A DNA stretch of 64,000 nt, taken from positions 744,001-808,000 of the forward strand of contig CAVWSF010000001.1 in the NCBI GenBank assembly GCA_963757605.1. The letters are read 5' to 3'. Positions 35,720 to 42,936 of the stretch are shown here, in pieces. The notes beneath the pieces were generated by a model, which was given only the letters and a program-made list of their open reading frames with translations, did no database searches and was not told where the DNA came from. A program made the translations under genes and the position numbers. The DNA comes from JAICJC01 sp963757605 (GTDB taxonomy: Bacteria; Actinomycetota; Thermoleophilia; Gaiellales; JAICJC01). Numbering within the stretch: position 1 is the stretch's first letter; every line of letters starts with the position of its first letter.

Positions 35720-36324
35720 TGCCCATCGAGTACCCGAAGCCGCCCGCCGAGGCCGAGAAGGCCGCGACGGACGGCGTGCTCGACGTCCACCGCGCCGAGA
35801 CCCGGGCGCGGACGCGGGCCCGTTCGCTGCGTGAGATCGGCCCCGGCGGCCGCGCGCTGGCCTCCCCCCACGCCGTGTACAACCTGGGCCTCGACGCCCT
35901 CGCAACGCCGGGCGCCCTCGCGGCCGCGCCGATGACCGCGTGGCGCTACCTGGTCGAGGATGGGGGGACGGCCGTCGCGAGCGCCGAGGTGGGCGTCGAC
36001 GCGAAGGGGGCCGTGCGCGGCCTCGACCACGTGAACGAGGGGCCGTTCGTGAAGGCCACCGCGGCGGCGCAGAAGGCCGCGGCGAAGCTGCCGCAGGTCC
36101 GCGACGGGAAGGTCGAGGCCCGCCTTGTCCGCGTCTCGGCGCTCTACGTGATGGCGCTTTGGCTGAAGGATCTCGAGGGAGATGACGACGTCATCGTCCC
36201 GATGGCGCCGGCGCCGCCGTTCCTGAAGGCCAACACGCCCTACACCGAGCGCGAGTTCCTGAAGGCGCTGGCCGGGCCGGCGAAGGCGCGGGCAGCGTTC
36301 TCGAACGCGCCCGAGGCGGGCTGA
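35719..36324 (+). CDS. Hypothetical partner of the lectin-protease
   Basis: 201-residue soluble protein of no recognised family. The N-terminal half is charged and helical; a mid-protein segment (TAWRYLVEDGGTAVASAEV and AKLPQVRDGKVEARLVRVSA) looks like an alpha/beta domain, and the C-terminus is Pro-rich then helical (YTEREFLKALAGPAKARAAF). Before element D inserted, its GTG overlapped the protease stop, so it is the protease's operon partner: possible inhibitor, chaperone or substrate. The ribosome binding site GAGAGGGGG is inside element D. Confidence 0.6.
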   Translation: MPIEYPKPPAEAEKAATDGVLDVHRAETRARTRARSLREIGPGGRALASPHAVYNLGLDALATPGALAAAPMTAWRYLVEDGGTAVASAEVGVDAKGAVRGLDHVNEGPFVKATAAAQKAAAKLPQVRDGKVEARLVRVSALYVMALWLKDLEGDDDVIVPMAPAPPFLKANTPYTEREFLKALAGPAKARAAFSNAPEAG

Positions 36325-36371
36325 TCACCCCCACCGTTCGCGCGACCAGGATCGCGTCCGCGTAGCGGCCG

Positions 36372-37166
36372 TCAGCTGCCGGGCTTGTGCGACCCGCCGC
36401 CGCCGTTCCCGCCGGACGGGTGAGGCGGGTGCGTCGGATGCGTGGGGTGCGTGGGATTGGTTGGGTGCGTCGGATGGGTCGGATGGGTCGGATGGGTGCC
36501 GCCGTTCCCGTGCTCGCCGGCGTGACTCTTGCCGCCGCTGGCTGCGGTCGAGATCTGGGCGCCCTTGTCGACGCCCTTCGCGTCGGTCGTGCGCGCCAGC
36601 TTCGAGATGTCGGCGCCATGCCCCTTGCCGTCCTTGGCGTCGGTTGCATCGTCACCGTGGTGCCCGGCGCCCACGGAGGCGGCGCCTGCCGCCCCCGTGG
36701 TCGTCTGCGCCGGTGCCTCCCCCTTGAGAGCGGCCGCCCGGGACGTGGCTGCGGAATGGCCTCCGGACGGGCTACCGACGAGCGAGCCCACGCCGATGCG
36801 ATCGAGGACCGCCGACACGGTCGACGATCCGGCGCCGGTTGCGCCAGCCGCGTACGCCCCACCGGTCATCGCGCAGAATGCGACGGCGGCCAGCACCGGA
36901 ATGCGGCGCCGCCCGAGCCGCGGTCCCCGCACGACTCGCCCGGTGGAGGCGGCCTCGGTGACCCCGAGGTCGAGCGGACGACGCACGGTCGTCGCGGCGG
37001 GCACAGGCACACTCGCCGCGGCTCGTGCCGTCTCCAGGAGCTCGGCGACCGCGGAATAGCCCGGAGGCGCGTCGGCAGGGTCCACCACGCCAGCGAGCAT
37101 CCGATCCGCAGTCTCGTCGTCCAATCGAACCGCCCTCATGGAAAGCAGAAACGCACGCAGGCCCAT
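36372..37166 (-). CDS. Anti-sigma-like membrane protein with HPT repeats
   Basis: 264 residues. The cytoplasmic N-terminus (about 1-95) is followed by one transmembrane helix (IPVLAAVAFCAMTGGAYAAG), a Ser/Gly/Ala-rich outer region and a C-terminal tail of tandem THP/NPT tripeptides with Gly/His ending. It begins six bases after the sigma factor gene, which suggests an anti-sigma role; no zinc motif is present. The tail could span the wall or bind metal (many His). Start ATG 37166 is supported by GAGGGTGGGG upstream. Confidence 0.6.
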   Translation of the reverse strand: MGLRAFLLSMRAVRLDDETADRMLAGVVDPADAPPGYSAVAELLETARAAASVPVPAATTVRRPLDLGVTEAASTGRVVRGPRLGRRRIPVLAAVAFCAMTGGAYAAGATGAGSSTVSAVLDRIGVGSLVGSPSGGHSAATSRAAALKGEAPAQTTTGAAGAASVGAGHHGDDATDAKDGKGHGADISKLARTTDAKGVDKGAQISTAASGGKSHAGEHGNGGTHPTHPTHPTHPTNPTHPTHPTHPPHPSGGNGGGGSHKPGS

Positions 37167-37171
37167 CGGCG

Positions 37172-37759
37172 TTACACCCCACCCTCAAGGCGTGCCTCGC
37201 GTTCGAGCTCTTTGGCGAGCCGCCGAAGCGCGCGGTGCTGGATCACGCGGACGGCGCCGGGGGTGCGGCCCGTCATCTCGGCCACCTCCTCGGCGCTGTA
37301 GCCGCCGAGCACGCGCAGGAGGACCACCTCGGCCTGGACCGCGGGCAGGCGCTTGATGCGCGCGACCGCCGCCACCATGTCGCTTCCGAGCTCGTCGTCG
37401 AGCACCGGCTGGTCGAGCTCGAACGCCCCCGGCGGCCGCAGGACGACGGAACGCTGCCACCAGCGGCGGCGGTGGTCGAGCGCCCGCCGCCGGGCCGTCG
37501 CCAGCACCCATCTGCGGAACGCCGCCTCGTCCCCGCGAAACCTGCCCGCTCCGGCCACGACCTCGACCCAGACCTGCGATGCGACGTCGTCCGCAACGCC
37601 GCGGCCGACCACGGCGCCGAGGTACCTGACGACATCGCCGTTCACCGACGCGTACGCCTCCGCGACGCGGGCGTCGACGGACGCGCCACCCTCCGCCGCC
37701 CACCGGGTCTCGTCCGGGAGCCCTATCTGCGGCTCACCCTGTTTGGGTCGATGGTCCAC
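37172..37759 (-). CDS. ECF-type RNA polymerase sigma factor
   Basis: 195-residue group IV sigma factor. Region 2 runs about 32-100 (VADDVASQVWVEVVAG, then FRRWVLATARRRALDHRRRWWQR) and region 4 about 135-190 (LPAVQAEVVLLRVLGGYSAEEVA, in pieces, with TPGAVRVIQHRALRRL). The GTG start at 37759 is where similarity begins; TACCCT lies 14 bases upstream. It is co-transcribed with the anti-sigma-like membrane gene. Confidence 0.85.
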   Translation of the reverse strand: MDHRPKQGEPQIGLPDETRWAAEGGASVDARVAEAYASVNGDVVRYLGAVVGRGVADDVASQVWVEVVAGAGRFRGDEAAFRRWVLATARRRALDHRRRWWQRSVVLRPPGAFELDQPVLDDELGSDMVAAVARIKRLPAVQAEVVLLRVLGGYSAEEVAEMTGRTPGAVRVIQHRALRRLAKELEREARLEGGV

Positions 37760-37871
37760 GCGCTGCCTCGCCCCAAGGGTACGTGCCCCGGGCTGGCTTG
37801 TCGCATCCCGAACCGGGAGGGCCGTCCTGGCGATGGCCCTCCCGATCCGAGCCGGCGAGGCTCTGGAATGC

Positions 37872-38510
37872 TCACTTCGGCGGAGGCGGAACCAGGCAGG
37901 TCTGCGCCGAGGAGCCCTGCGTGATCTGGAAGTCGCCGGTGCCCGTGATGTGCACGGTGACAGCGCCGGCCTGACCCGTGTCGCTCCCGATCTTCTGCTC
38001 GCTCGGGGTCTTCCCCGGAGCCTGCGTGTACTTGATGACCGTTCCGGCCGGGTAGGGGCCGAAGGTGGTACCGGATCCGAGGTCGGTGACGAACACCGGG
38101 TCGGTGCTGCTTGTGTTGCCAATCAGATAGAACCCGTCCGGGTTCTCGCCGCCGTTCGGGTTCGTGCCCGGGGGCGTGAGCCCGGCCGGCGGGATCGTCT
38201 TCCCGTGCGGGTTCACGTACTCGACGCACTCGCCTGCGTACTGGTCGTCGGATGCGGTCTGGCCGCTTCCGCCGGTCGCGGTGTTGACCGCGTCGACGGC
38301 GTAGCCCACCCCGCCGAAGCTCAGGAAGGCCGCAGCCGCCCCGGTCGTGAGGAGGAGTGCGAGCGCAGGTCGGGCGCCGCGGCGCCCCGGCGTGCCGCCG
38401 ACGCTGTCGGCAATGTCGCGCTCGAGGCCCGCCCCGGGCTGCGGACGCCCGTTTCGGAGCGCCGCCTCGAGCGCGGAGAGCTCTCCGTCTCGGTCTCGGA
38501 ACCTCGCCAT
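37872..38510 (-). CDS. Single-pass membrane protein, unknown function
   Basis: 212 residues. The cytoplasmic head (about 1-45) is followed by one helix (PALALLLTTGAAAAFLSFGG) and an extracytoplasmic part with two cysteines (GECVEY and QTCLVPPPPK) that could form a disulfide. No family recognised. The ATG follows GGGGGAGGAAG at good spacing. It lies upstream of the sigma/anti-sigma pair on the same strand, with 112 bases between; it may belong to the same regulon. Confidence 0.65.
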   Translation of the reverse strand: MARFRDRDGELSALEAALRNGRPQPGAGLERDIADSVGGTPGRRGARPALALLLTTGAAAAFLSFGGVGYAVDAVNTATGGSGQTASDDQYAGECVEYVNPHGKTIPPAGLTPPGTNPNGGENPDGFYLIGNTSSTDPVFVTDLGSGTTFGPYPAGTVIKYTQAPGKTPSEQKIGSDTGQAGAVTVHITGTGDFQITQGSSAQTCLVPPPPK

Positions 38511-38539
38511 CGTCTTCCTCCCCCATCAAGGTGATACGT

Positions 38540-38581
38540 CTGTAACGGGAAACACCGGACGCGCGACCCCCTTCGTTACAG
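38540..38581. promoter_or_regulatory. Spaced inverted repeat CTGTAACG/CGTTACAG
   Basis: CTGTAACG (38540-38547) and CGTTACAG (38574-38581) are perfect 8-base inverted repeats 26 bases apart, 30 bases upstream of the membrane-protein gene. TGTAACG occurs again just before the anti-sigma start (about 37169-37175). It could be a regulator site or an ECF -35-like element; undecided. Confidence 0.4.
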
Positions 38582-38610
38582 CGGATCGCGGAGGGGATTT
38601 CGCCCCCCGG

Positions 38611-38976
38611 TCAGGGGACGAGTGGGCGCGTGTCGAAGTACTCCGACAGGCGCGAGATCCTGCCGTCCCGGAGCTCGACCAGGATGGCGAACGGGAAGTC
38701 GAACCGGGCGCCTCCGTCACGGAGCTTCGAGGCGAAGAAGCCGCTGGCGAGCACGCGGTCGCCGTCCTCGATCACCGGGTCGAGGGTCACCCGGCAGTCC
38801 TCGATCGCACCCATGCCCTCGACCATCCCGGCCCGGATCGCCTCGGGGCCGGTCAGGGCCTCGGGGTAGAGCGGGTCCTCGTAGACGCCGTCGGGCGCGA
38901 AGAGGCCGGCGGCCGCGTCGGGGTCGCCCGCCTCCCAGGCGTCGCAGACGGAGCGGAGGGCCTCGGCGGCGGTCAT
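38611..38976 (-). CDS. SnoaL-like/NTF2-fold protein
   Basis: 121-residue small cone-barrel protein: helix (TAAEALRSVCDAWEAGDPDAAAG) followed by strands (FAPDGVYEDPLYPEALTGPEAIRAG, in pieces) and ending GRISRLSEYFDTRPL. Such proteins are isomerases, dehydratases or ligand binders; none can be picked. TAGCAT ends six bases before the ATG, so the message is probably leaderless, and the -10 overlaps that of the divergent DmdA/GcvT-like gene. Confidence 0.82.
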   Translation of the reverse strand: MTAAEALRSVCDAWEAGDPDAAAGLFAPDGVYEDPLYPEALTGPEAIRAGMVEGMGAIEDCRVTLDPVIEDGDRVLASGFFASKLRDGGARFDFPFAILVELRDGRISRLSEYFDTRPLVP

Positions 38977-38981
38977 GCGAT

Positions 38982-38988
38982 GATGCTA
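38982..38988. promoter_or_regulatory. Shared -10 of two divergent leaderless genes
   Basis: Plus strand GATGCT (38982-38987) is six bases before GTG 38994. Minus strand TAGCAT (38988-38983) is six bases before ATG 38976. The two hexamers overlap by five bases, so one melted region could start both transcripts. Confidence 0.55.
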
Positions 38989-38993
38989 CCAAG

Positions 38994-40082
38994 GTGCTCC
39001 ATCCCACGACCCGCCGTTCCCCGTACTTCGAGCGCACGCTCGAGCACGGCGCCTGCGAGTTCATGGTCTACAACCACACCTACATGCCGATGGGGTACGG
39101 CCGCGACCCGCGCGAGGACTACCGCGCGCTGGTCGAGCGGGTGACGTTGTGGGACGTCGGCGCTGAGCGGCAGTGCGAGCTGCGCGGGCCGGCGGCGCTC
39201 GCCCTGGCCGACCACCTGGCGCCGCGCAGGCTCTCCGACCTCGAGGTGGGCGAGTGCCGCTACACGCCGGTGTGCGACCGGGCCGGCGAGATCATGTGCG
39301 AGTGCATCGTGCTGCGCCCGTGGCCGGACGTCGTGTGGTTCTCGCACTCCGACGTCGACCTCAGCCTGTGGGCGGCCGGAATCGCGCTCGCCCGAGGCGA
39401 CGACGCCACGGTCGCCGAGGCCGACGTCGCGCCGCTCCAGCTCCAGGGCCCGCGCGCGAAGGACGTGCTCGCCGGCCTGGCCGGCGCCGAGCTGGCCGGC
39501 CTCGGCCGCCACCGCTGCGCGCCGATGCGGGTGGCGGGCGTCGAGACGGTCGTCTCCAACACGGGCTGGAGCCGCGAGCCGGGCTACGAGCTCTACCCGC
39601 TCGGCTCCGGCAGGGCCGTCGAGCTGTGGGAGGCGCTCTTGGCAGCGGGCGAGCCGCACGGGATCCTCGTCACGGGCCCGAACATCGTGCGGGCGGTCGA
39701 GCAGGGCATCTCGGACACGCAGTACGCCACCAACTCGCACATGAACCCGATCGAGCTCGGGACCGGGCACCTGCTCGACCTCGACCGCGACTTCGTCGGC
39801 GGCGACGCGCTGCGCGCCGTCCGCGACAACGGCCCGGCCCGGCGCAGCGTCGGCCTCGTGTGCGACGGCGAGCCGTTCCCGCGGATGGAGCGCCACTGGC
39901 CGGTCGAGGCCACGACCGGCGAGCCGGTGGGCGTCACCCGCTGGGCCGTCTACTCCTTCGCGCTCGAGCGGAACATCGCGGTCTGCCTGGTCGACGCCGA
40001 CGCCGACCTGGCGGCGGGGCTCCTGGTGCAGGCACCGGACGGGGCGCGGACCGGCGTGCCGCACGCGATCCCGTTCGTCTAG
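38994..40082 (+). CDS. GcvT-family methyltransferase, DmdA-like
   Basis: 362-residue tetrahydrofolate-dependent aminomethyltransferase-fold protein. The opening (FMVYNHTYMPMGY, then LWDVGAERQCELRGP) and APLQLQGPRAKDVL resemble dimethylsulfoniopropionate demethylase more than glycine-cleavage T protein. The folate-contacting C-terminal domain has GLVCDGEPFP and GEPVGVTRWAVYS. It lacks glycine-cleavage neighbours. The substrate could be DMSP or another methylated compound. The TAG stop lies in the CTAG of element E. Confidence 0.78.
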   Translation: MLHPTTRRSPYFERTLEHGACEFMVYNHTYMPMGYGRDPREDYRALVERVTLWDVGAERQCELRGPAALALADHLAPRRLSDLEVGECRYTPVCDRAGEIMCECIVLRPWPDVVWFSHSDVDLSLWAAGIALARGDDATVAEADVAPLQLQGPRAKDVLAGLAGAELAGLGRHRCAPMRVAGVETVVSNTGWSREPGYELYPLGSGRAVELWEALLAAGEPHGILVTGPNIVRAVEQGISDTQYATNSHMNPIELGTGHLLDLDRDFVGGDALRAVRDNGPARRSVGLVCDGEPFPRMERHWPVEATTGEPVGVTRWAVYSFALERNIAVCLVDADADLAAGLLVQAPDGARTGVPHAIPFV

Positions 40083-40282
40083 ATCGTTGATTCCCAATTG
40101 ACGGGACGTTCTGGGCGGCGAGAACCGAGCAGCGCAAGGACGCAGGGAGGCCCAATATCAGGCGATATTGGGCTGACCGAGGACACAGCGATGCGACGGT
40201 TCGCAGCCGCAGTCCCGCCACAGTCTCCCTCAGTCCACAGCCGTGCGTCCAGGCGCGCGGCAATTGGGAATCAACGATCTAG
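40079..40282 (-). mobile_element. Miniature inverted-repeat element, copy E
   Basis: 204 bases bounded by CTAG at 40079-40082 and 40279-40282, with perfect terminal inverted repeats (CTAGATCGTTGATTCCCAAT plus two more bases). It is inverted relative to copy A and shares its termini and the central hairpin CCCAATATC-gcct-GATATTGGG, but lacks the extra hairpins of A. The two CTAG copies carry the stops of the two convergent genes. Before insertion, one CTAG would have served both, as still seen at 18199-18202. Confidence 0.88.
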
Positions 40283-40674
40283 TCCGTCCCCGCCATGCCG
40301 GCGTGGTCCTCGCGGGCGGCCTCCTCGGACTCGACGGGTCCGTAGCGCCACACGAGCCCGTCGCGGGCGACGAGCAACCACAGGGCCGCGGCGTCGAGGT
40401 AACCGCCGGACTGGCTGGGCGCGCGGATGCGGGCCCGGATCACGATCGCGTCGTCGGCGATCGCCGTGGCCGTCGACGAGTAGGCGTCGTAGCCCGGCTT
40501 CGCCGAGAGCGTCTCCCACCACTCGCGCACGCCGTCGTGGCCGCGGAAGACGCGTTCCTCCCCGAAGGCGACCGTCGTGAACTCGACGTCGGGATGCATG
40601 AGCCCGAGATAGCTCTCCAGATCGCGACGCTCGAACTCGCGGGTGACGCGGGCATGCAGCTCGAGGACGTCCAC
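40279..40674 (-). CDS. SnoaL-like/NTF2-fold protein
   Basis: 131 residues. The pattern is VLELHARVTREFERRDLESYLGL then MHPDVEFTTVAFG, GHDGVREWWETL and a final DGLVWRYG strand, typical of nuclear-transport-factor-2-like proteins. No catalytic assignment. Starts at GTG 40674; CATACT lies ten bases upstream. Its TAG is in the right CTAG of element E. Confidence 0.82.
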   Translation of the reverse strand: MDVLELHARVTREFERRDLESYLGLMHPDVEFTTVAFGEERVFRGHDGVREWWETLSAKPGYDAYSSTATAIADDAIVIRARIRAPSQSGGYLDAAALWLLVARDGLVWRYGPVESEEAAREDHAGMAGTD

Positions 40675-40701
40675 GACGGACGCCAGTATGTCAAGCGAGC
40701 G

Positions 40702-41211
40702 TCAGGCTGCGCCCTCGGCTTCGAACTCGCGCAGGTAGCCCTCGAAGAGCCGGCGATGTCCCTGCTCGTCCCGCAGGATGCCGATCACCATGTCCTGAGT
40801 GACCGGGTCGACGCCCTCGGTCTCCTCGATGACGCGCGTGTAGTGCTCGATCGCGCCTGTCTCGGCCTCGATCACGCCGCGGATGATGTGCACGATGTCC
40901 GTCTGGTGCTCGGGCGGCTGGAGGAAGCTCTGCTCGGCGCTGAAGTCCTTCGAGCCGGGAACGACCCCGTAGAGCTCCTTGATCCGGGCCGCGAACTGGC
41001 GGGCGTGCCCCAGCTCCTCGTCGACGTCCTCCTCGAGTGACTCGACGATCTCGCGGGCGCGCACGCCGTCGGGGTTGACCGAGGCGGCGAGGTAGCTCAT
41101 CACCGTCTCGACCTCCATCCAGTAGGCCTTGGTGAGAAGCTCGATGATGTGGTCGCGGGTGTCCGACTGGGAGTCGGCCAGGATTCCTTGGGATGTCTGT
41201 GTCGTAGCCAT
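40702..41211 (-). CDS. Ferritin-like diiron/bacterioferritin-type protein
   Basis: 169-residue four-helix bundle. Candidate metal ligands on helices: EVETVMSYLA, EEDVDEELGHARQFAA (ExxH), AETGAIEHYTRVIEE (ExxH) and DEQGHRRLFE (ExxH). This is the ferritin-like diiron pattern; iron storage or oxidative-stress protection is the usual role. TATGTC ends six bases before the ATG (leaderless form). Confidence 0.82.
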   Translation of the reverse strand: MATTQTSQGILADSQSDTRDHIIELLTKAYWMEVETVMSYLAASVNPDGVRAREIVESLEEDVDEELGHARQFAARIKELYGVVPGSKDFSAEQSFLQPPEHQTDIVHIIRGVIEAETGAIEHYTRVIEETEGVDPVTQDMVIGILRDEQGHRRLFEGYLREFEAEGAA

Positions 41212-41314
41212 GCCGAGGACATACCCGGCGGTGCCCGCCGATACACGCGTGGCTCGATGAAGAAGTCGGTCCGGCGTCCGATCACATCTACAGACCCATC
41301 GTGACGGCCGTGTC

Positions 41315-42913
41315 GTGATCAGCCTGCTTGCATCCAACCCGATCCTGCTGCTCTTCCTGATCTGCGGCGTCGGGTTCACGGCAGGCCGCATCTCGATCAG
41401 CGGCTTCTCCCTCGGGGTCGCCGCCGTCCTCTTCGCAGGCATCGCCGCCGGCGCCGTCTCCGCCACCTGGATTCTCCCCGACGACGTGTGGACGTTCGGG
41501 CTGGCGATCTTCGTCTACACCACCGGGCTGGCGTGCGGGCCGAGCTTCCTGCGCACGATCCGCCGGCGCGGCCTGCCGCTCAACACCGCCGGCGTCGGCG
41601 TCGTGGTCCTCGGCGCAGCCGTCGCCGCTGGGATGGCCGCGCTCGTCGGGCTGACCGCCGCGTGCGGTGCCGGCGTCTTCGCGGGTGCCGCCACCACCAG
41701 CCCCGGCCTGGCCGCGATCGTCGGCTACCTCCAGGCCCATTCGCCCGCCAACGTGTTCGCCGACCTGGGCGCCGAGCCGGTGGTCGGCTACTCGCTCACC
41801 TACCCGCTGGGAGTACTCGTCCCGCTCGTCATCTGCTCGGCGCTTCTCCGTCACGACCCCGCCAAGCGCCGCCGCCTGGTCGAGCGGACGGCGCTGGTCG
41901 AAGACGTCCACGGGGTCACCCTGCGCGAGCTCGCCGAACGGCTGAACAATCGAGTCGCCTTCGGACGCGTCTACCACAAGGGCAAGCTGATCGCGGCCGA
42001 CCCCGACTACGAGATCCACAAGGGCGACCGGATCACCATGAACGGCAAGCGCGAAGACGTGACGGCCGCGCTCGAGGTGGTCGGCGAGATGATCGACGAC
42101 AAGACGGTCGCGTTCGACCACTCCAAGCTTGACTCTCGCCGGGTGGTCGTGTCCGACCATGGCCTGGCGGGAGCCCGCCTCGGCGACGTCGACCTGTCCG
42201 GCTATCACGCCGTCGTCACCCGTGTCCGCCGCGGCGACACCGACATGGTCGCCCACCCGGACCTGATGCTCGAGCTGGGAGACCACGTCCGTCTCGTCGC
42301 GCCACGGAAGAGGCTGCACAAGGCCTCACGCGTCTTCGGTGACTCCTACCGCGCCCTGCACGAGCTCGACGTGCTGCCGTTCGCAGTCGGAATCGCCGCC
42401 GGCATGGTGCTTGGGCTGATCCCCTTCCCGCTTCCCGGCGGCGGGACGCTCACGCTCGGCTTCGCCGGCGGGCCGCTCATCGTCGGCCTGGTGCTCGGCG
42501 CGCTCGGCCATACCGGCCGCCTGTGCTGGCAGCTTCCCGCCCCCGCCAACCAGACCGTCCGCCAGCTCGGCGTTGCGCTGCTTCTGGCGGGGATCGGCAC
42601 GAAGGCGGGGCAGTCGTTCGCGCACACCGTCGCCAGCCCGGTGGCGATTCGCGTGATCCTCGCCGGAGCCGTCGTTACCCTCGCCTCCAACCTGATCGTG
42701 CTCGGGGTCGCGAGCCGGCTGATGCGGCTCTCGCCGGCCCAGACCTGCGGCGTCATCGCGGGCGTCTCCACCCAGCCGGCCGTGTTCGCCTACGCCTCCC
42801 AGAACACGTCCGACGAGAACAGCGTCCTGCGCGGCTACTCGACCGTCTTCCCCGTCGTGATGGTGTCCAAGATCGTCACGGCGGCGCTCCTCATCACACT
42901 GCTCCTCCGCTAG
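41315..42913 (+). CDS. AAE-family (aspartate:alanine exchanger-type) transporter
   Basis: 532-residue membrane protein with two hydrophobic halves (about 1-185 and 355-532) flanking two RCK/TrkA-C-like cytoplasmic domains (about 200-345; KGKLIAADPDYEIHKGDRIT and LELGDHVRLVAPRK). This is the AspT/YidE layout. The halves carry the G-rich repeats GAATTSPGLAAIVGYLQ and GVIAGVSTQPAVFAYASQ. It probably exchanges amino or carboxylic acids; the substrate is unknown. Starts at GTG. Confidence 0.87.
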   Translation: MISLLASNPILLLFLICGVGFTAGRISISGFSLGVAAVLFAGIAAGAVSATWILPDDVWTFGLAIFVYTTGLACGPSFLRTIRRRGLPLNTAGVGVVVLGAAVAAGMAALVGLTAACGAGVFAGAATTSPGLAAIVGYLQAHSPANVFADLGAEPVVGYSLTYPLGVLVPLVICSALLRHDPAKRRRLVERTALVEDVHGVTLRELAERLNNRVAFGRVYHKGKLIAADPDYEIHKGDRITMNGKREDVTAALEVVGEMIDDKTVAFDHSKLDSRRVVVSDHGLAGARLGDVDLSGYHAVVTRVRRGDTDMVAHPDLMLELGDHVRLVAPRKRLHKASRVFGDSYRALHELDVLPFAVGIAAGMVLGLIPFPLPGGGTLTLGFAGGPLIVGLVLGALGHTGRLCWQLPAPANQTVRQLGVALLLAGIGTKAGQSFAHTVASPVAIRVILAGAVVTLASNLIVLGVASRLMRLSPAQTCGVIAGVSTQPAVFAYASQNTSDENSVLRGYSTVFPVVMVSKIVTAALLITLLLR

Positions 42914-42936
42914 CGGCGCGTTCGTAGAATCCCGGT

